Of a stretch of DNA of 35,003 nt, positions 32,186-35,003 are shown piece after piece. The stretch is from Burkholderiales bacterium. GTDB taxonomy: Bacteria; Pseudomonadota; Gammaproteobacteria; Burkholderiales; Burkholderiaceae_C. Under the pieces are notes generated by a model. It searched no databases and had not been told where the DNA came from. It was given only the letters and a program-made list of their open reading frames with translations. The position numbers and the translations under genes are program-made. The stretch covers positions 1 through 35,003 of the forward strand of contig JAUVXK010000018.1 of the NCBI GenBank assembly GCA_030603635.1, written 5' to 3'. The stretch's first letter is position 1, and each line of letters opens with the position of its first letter.

Positions 32186-34183
32186 ATGTTGTATCCCCAG
32201 GAATTTGACGTGATCGTCGTCGGTGGTGGGCATGCCGGCACCGAGGCGGCGCTGGCGGCGGCGCGCATGGGTTGCGAGACCCTGCTGCTCAGCCACAACA
32301 TCGAGACGCTGGGGCAGATGAGCTGCAACCCCTCGATCGGTGGCATCGGCAAAGGTCACCTCGTCAAGGAGGTGGACGCGCTGGGCGGGGCCATGGCGCT
32401 TGCGACCGACGAGGGCGGTATCCAGTTCCGGATTCTGAACAGCTCCAAGGGGCCGGCGGTCCGGGCCACCCGTGCCCAGGCCGACCGCATCCTCTACAAG
32501 GCTGCCATCCGGCGCATGCTGGAGAATCAGCCCCGCCTGACTCTGTTTCAGCAGGCGGTGGACGACCTGATGGTGGAGGGTGATCGTGTCGTCGGGGCCG
32601 TCACGCAGATCGGCATCCGTTTCCGTGCACGCGCCGTGGTGCTCACGGCAGGTACGTTTCTGGATGGCAAGATCCATGTCGGTCTGGAGAACCATGCCGG
32701 GGGTCGGGCCGGGGACCCGCCTGCGGTCAGCCTGTCGGCCCGCCTCAAGGAGCTGAAGCTGCCGCAGGGCCGCCTGAAGACGGGCACCCCGCCGCGCCTG
32801 GATGGCCGCACCATCGACTTTTCCAAGTGCACCGAGCAGCCGGGTGACGGCATGCCCGGCTCCGACACGGCCGATCGACCGGTGCCGGTGTTCAGCTTCA
32901 TGGGCCGCGCCGACATGCACCCGCGCCAGTTGCCTTGCTGGATCACCCACACCAACGAGCGCACGCACGAGATCATCCGCTCCGGTTTTGACCGCAGCCC
33001 CATGTTTACGGGCAAGATCGAAGGGGTGGGGCCGCGCTACTGCCCCAGCGTGGAAGACAAGATCAACCGCTTCGCCGACAAGGACAGCCACCAGATCTTC
33101 CTGGAGCCCGAGGGCCTGACCACCAACGAGTTCTACCCCAACGGTATTTCCACCAGCCTGCCGTTCGACATCCAGTACGCTCTGGTGCGCAGCATCCCGG
33201 GGCTGGAGAATGCGCACATCCTGCGCCCCGGCTACGCCATCGAATACGACTACTTCGACCCGCGCGAACTGAAGAGCAGCTTCGAGACCAAGGCCATTCA
33301 TGGCCTGTTCTTTGCCGGGCAGATCAACGGCACCACCGGCTACGAGGAGGCCGCGGCGCAGGGTCTGTTCGCGGGCATCAACGCCGCTCTGCAGGTGCGG
33401 GGTGAGGCGGCGTGGTGCCCGCAGCGCGACGAAGCCTACCTGGGCGTGTTGGTGGACGACCTGATCACCAAGGGTGTGACCGAGCCCTACCGCATGTTCA
33501 CCAGCCGGGCCGAGTTCCGTCTGCAGCTGCGCGAAGACAACGCCGACATGCGCCTGACCGAAGCCGGCCGCCGCATGGGCCTGGTCGACGACGAGCGTTG
33601 GGATGCCTTCAACCGCAAGCGCGACGCGGTTTCACGTGAAACAGAGCGCCTGAAGTCCACCTGGGTGAACCCGCGTATCCTCTCTTCCACTGAGGCGGAG
33701 CGCGTTCTGGGCAAGGCCATTGAGCGGGAGTACAACCTGTTCGACCTGCTGCGCCGCCCCGGTGTGGCCTATGCGGATTTGATGTCCATGGAAGGCGGGC
33801 GATTCCAGCCCGTGGTGAAAGAGGGCGCCAAGAGCGCCGCAGTGTCTGTTTCACGTGAAACGCTGGGTGACCTGTACGAGCCGGTGCTGGAGCAGGTGGA
33901 GATTGCCGCCAAGTACGCGGGCTACATCGACCGCCAGCGCGACGAGGTGGAACGCGCCGCCTATTACGAAAACCTGAAGCTGCCTACTGACCTGGATTAC
34001 ATGCAGGTGGCGGCACTGAGCATTGAAGCACGACAGAAGCTGAACAAGCACCGGCCAGAAACCCTGGGGCAAGCATCGCGCATCTCGGGCATCACCCCAG
34101 CCACCATTTCGCTGCTGCTCATTCATCTGAAGCGGGGCAAGTTCAAGGGGTTTGCGGGCTCAGACGAGGCGGTGTCGGCATGA
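32186..34183 (+). CDS. mnmG: tRNA uridine-5-carboxymethylaminomethyl modification enzyme MnmG (GidA)
   Basis: 665 residues. With MnmE it installs the (carboxymethyl)aminomethyl group on U34 of several tRNAs. The FAD fold [21 protein letters not shown], the [13 protein letters not shown] block, [10 protein letters not shown], the catalytic-cysteine region KCTEQPGD, and [11 protein letters not shown] are intact; the C-terminal helical MnmE/tRNA-binding part ends in [21 protein letters not shown] in pieces. Start placed at ATG 32186 (MLYPQEFD); ATG 32177 is an in-frame alternative three codons earlier. Two parS-like sites lie in the coding sequence and both read V-S-R-E-T (residues 482-486 and 555-559). 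The stop overlaps rsmG (ATGA). Confidence 0.97.
   Translation: MLYPQEFDVIVVGGGHAGTEAALAAARMGCETLLLSHNIETLGQMSCNPSIGGIGKGHLVKEVDALGGAMALATDEGGIQFRILNSSKGPAVRATRAQADRILYKAAIRRMLENQPRLTLFQQAVDDLMVEGDRVVGAVTQIGIRFRARAVVLTAGTFLDGKIHVGLENHAGGRAGDPPAVSLSARLKELKLPQGRLKTGTPPRLDGRTIDFSKCTEQPGDGMPGSDTADRPVPVFSFMGRADMHPRQLPCWITHTNERTHEIIRSGFDRSPMFTGKIEGVGPRYCPSVEDKINRFADKDSHQIFLEPEGLTTNEFYPNGISTSLPFDIQYALVRSIPGLENAHILRPGYAIEYDYFDPRELKSSFETKAIHGLFFAGQINGTTGYEEAAAQGLFAGINAALQVRGEAAWCPQRDEAYLGVLVDDLITKGVTEPYRMFTSRAEFRLQLREDNADMRLTEAGRRMGLVDDERWDAFNRKRDAVSRETERLKSTWVNPRILSSTEAERVLGKAIEREYNLFDLLRRPGVAYADLMSMEGGRFQPVVKEGAKSAAVSVSRETLGDLYEPVLEQVEIAAKYAGYIDRQRDEVERAAYYENLKLPTDLDYMQVAALSIEARQKLNKHRPETLGQASRISGITPATISLLLIHLKRGKFKGFAGSDEAVSA
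33628..33643. other. parS-like ParB-binding site 2, inside mnmG
   Basis: GGTTTCACGTGAAACA matches parS at 15 of 16 positions, with the 14-base palindrome at 33629-33642. It encodes residues 482-486 (VSRET) of MnmG. Confidence 0.9.
33847..33862. other. parS-like ParB-binding site 3, inside mnmG
   Basis: TGTTTCACGTGAAACG matches parS at 15 of 16 positions, palindrome at 33848-33861. It lies 219 bases after site 2, in the same reading phase, and again encodes VSRET (residues 555-559). Confidence 0.9.
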
Positions 34184-34845
34184 GCCACCCGCAAGAAGCG
34201 GGCCTGCGTGCAGGGCTGGGTCAGCTTGACCTGGAGCTGGCGCCCGAACAGATAGCGACTTTGCTGGCCTACCAGGACTGGGTGGCCAAGTGGAACCGGG
34301 TGTACAACCTCACGGCCGTTCGCGATCCGGATGAGATGCTGACCCACCACCTGCTCGACAGCCTGGCGGTGGTTCAGCCCCTGCGTCGGCACTTGGCTGA
34401 CCGGAAGGGGTGTGCCCAGGCCCGCTTGTTGGATGTGGGTTCGGGGGCGGGGTTGCCTGGCGTGGTGCTGGCGATCACCTGTCCTGGGCTGGACGTGAGC
34501 TGCGTGGACACGGTGGCCAAGAAGGCTTTGTTCGTTCAGCAGGTGGCGGCTGCGTTGCGGTTGCCGAATCTGCATGGCGTTCATGCCCGGGTGGAAGCCT
34601 TGACACAACCTTTTGATGTGGTGACATCGCGAGCATTTGCGTCCCTGGCTGACTTTACGCGGTGGTCTGAAGGGGCGCTGGCCGAGCAGGGCGTGTGGAT
34701 GGCCATGAAGGGCAAGGTGCCGCAGGACGAGATGGCTGCTTTGCCTGAAGGCGTGGAAGTGTTTCACGTGGAACCGTTGACGGTGCCGGGGCTGGATGCG
34801 GAGCGGTGCATTGTGTGGATGCGGCGCTCGGCTGGTGTGGGTTGA
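34180..34845 (+). CDS. rsmG: 16S rRNA (guanine-527-N7)-methyltransferase RsmG (GidB)
   Basis: 221 residues, usual length. It methylates N7 of G527 in 16S rRNA; loss gives low-level streptomycin resistance. The SAM-binding motif [17 protein letters not shown], the [25 protein letters not shown] region (in parts), [14 protein letters not shown] and the [12 protein letters not shown] motif are intact. The start is fixed by the 4-base overlap with mnmG. In this bacterial group parA and parB usually follow; they would lie beyond the window. A weaker parS-like site is embedded near the 3' end. Confidence 0.97.
   Translation: MSHPQEAGLRAGLGQLDLELAPEQIATLLAYQDWVAKWNRVYNLTAVRDPDEMLTHHLLDSLAVVQPLRRHLADRKGCAQARLLDVGSGAGLPGVVLAITCPGLDVSCVDTVAKKALFVQQVAAALRLPNLHGVHARVEALTQPFDVVTSRAFASLADFTRWSEGALAEQGVWMAMKGKVPQDEMAALPEGVEVFHVEPLTVPGLDAERCIVWMRRSAGVG
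34760..34775. other. Weaker parS-like site 4, inside rsmG
   Basis: TGTTTCACGTGGAACC matches parS at 14 of 16 positions; one palindrome arm is broken by A to G. It encodes part of VFHVEP (from residue 194). It could be a degenerate or low-affinity ParB site. Confidence 0.6.
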
Positions 34846-35003
34846 CCCTTCTTGCGGGGGGGCTCGCGGGCAGCGGCAAGCCTGGCCCTGCGGGGGCTCA
34901 TCCAGGGTGGTCGGCTTTGCCGACTTCGCCGTGTCTGGCGGTTTGGGGCTGGCGCGGCGGAACTCGCTTCGTTCGCTTGGCGCTCACTGCGCTCAGACAG
35001 CCG
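34846..35003. repeat. Non-coding tail resembling a dispersed intergenic repeat
   Basis: No coding sequence is supported in these 158 bases after rsmG. They include a tight hairpin, GTCGGC-TTT-GCCGAC at 34910-34924, and a stretch with recurring CGCT words (ACTCGCTTCGTTCGCTTGG, then GCGCTCACTGCGCTC) of a kind I associate with repeats between genes in Comamonadaceae. Only one copy is in the window, so repetition is inferred. A role as transcription terminator for mnmG-rsmG is possible for the hairpin, although it lacks a T-run. Confidence 0.35.

Noticed and set aside
1-35003. CRISPR arrays, tRNA or rRNA genes, insertion sequences and prophage genes
   Set aside because: I looked for regularly spaced repeats, tRNA-like cloverleaf sequence in the gaps and transposase or phage proteins and found none; every large gap is accounted for.

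Overview
The window is about 35 kb of GC-rich, tightly packed bacterial chromosome. Gene content and protein sequences point to a betaproteobacterium of the order Burkholderiales, most likely Comamonadaceae. Indicators are the minCDE order, the purE-purK-Sua5 overlap, the mnmG-rsmG pair with ParB-binding parS sites, and the very GC-biased third codon positions. No phage, transposase, CRISPR, rRNA or tRNA was seen.

Left part (1-7577): a partial thioredoxin-fold chaperone (cnoX) and a CNNM/CBS membrane protein on the minus strand; then, on the plus strand, purE, purK and a Sua5-type tRNA t6A enzyme joined by 4-base stop/start overlaps, followed by a small MscS channel. The cell-division site-selection operon minC-minD-minE runs on the minus strand. 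Upstream of minC lies a 335-base gene-free stretch (7578-7912) with a core of about 32% GC, a perfect inverted repeat, repeated TATCTTTT words and four DnaA-box-like 9-mers. It is the most unusual non-coding stretch in the window.

Copper part (7913-12176): a Spy/CpxP-like periplasmic protein, cueR and copZ on the minus strand, and copA plus a hemerythrin protein on the plus strand. Two back-to-back CueR-type promoters separate copZ-cueR from copA, so sensor, chaperone and pump look jointly copper-controlled. The copA promoter sits so close to its ATG that the transcript may be leaderless.

Polyamine part (12189-28760): a class III aminotransferase divergent from an MFS transporter, then a putrescine-use cluster: puuB, a MocR-type regulator, puuD, puuA, a SpuC-like aminotransferase, the importer potF-potG-potH-potI, puuC, and directly behind it a membrane EAL c-di-GMP phosphodiesterase. 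Three ATGGCACC direct repeats lie between the regulator and puuD and a fourth copy precedes potF, suggesting the regulator's operator. A hairpin terminator between potF and potG probably sets a high binding-protein to permease ratio.

Right part (28742-35003): an old yellow enzyme, a LpxL-type acyltransferase, a small unknown gene, a cysteine-cluster protein coupled to an FMN reductase, and mnmG-rsmG. Four parS-like sites lie in the last 4.2 kb, two of them inside mnmG and one inside rsmG. This places the window in the origin-proximal, ParB-bound part of the chromosome; parA and parB are expected just beyond the right edge. The last ~160 bases look like a family-specific intergenic repeat.
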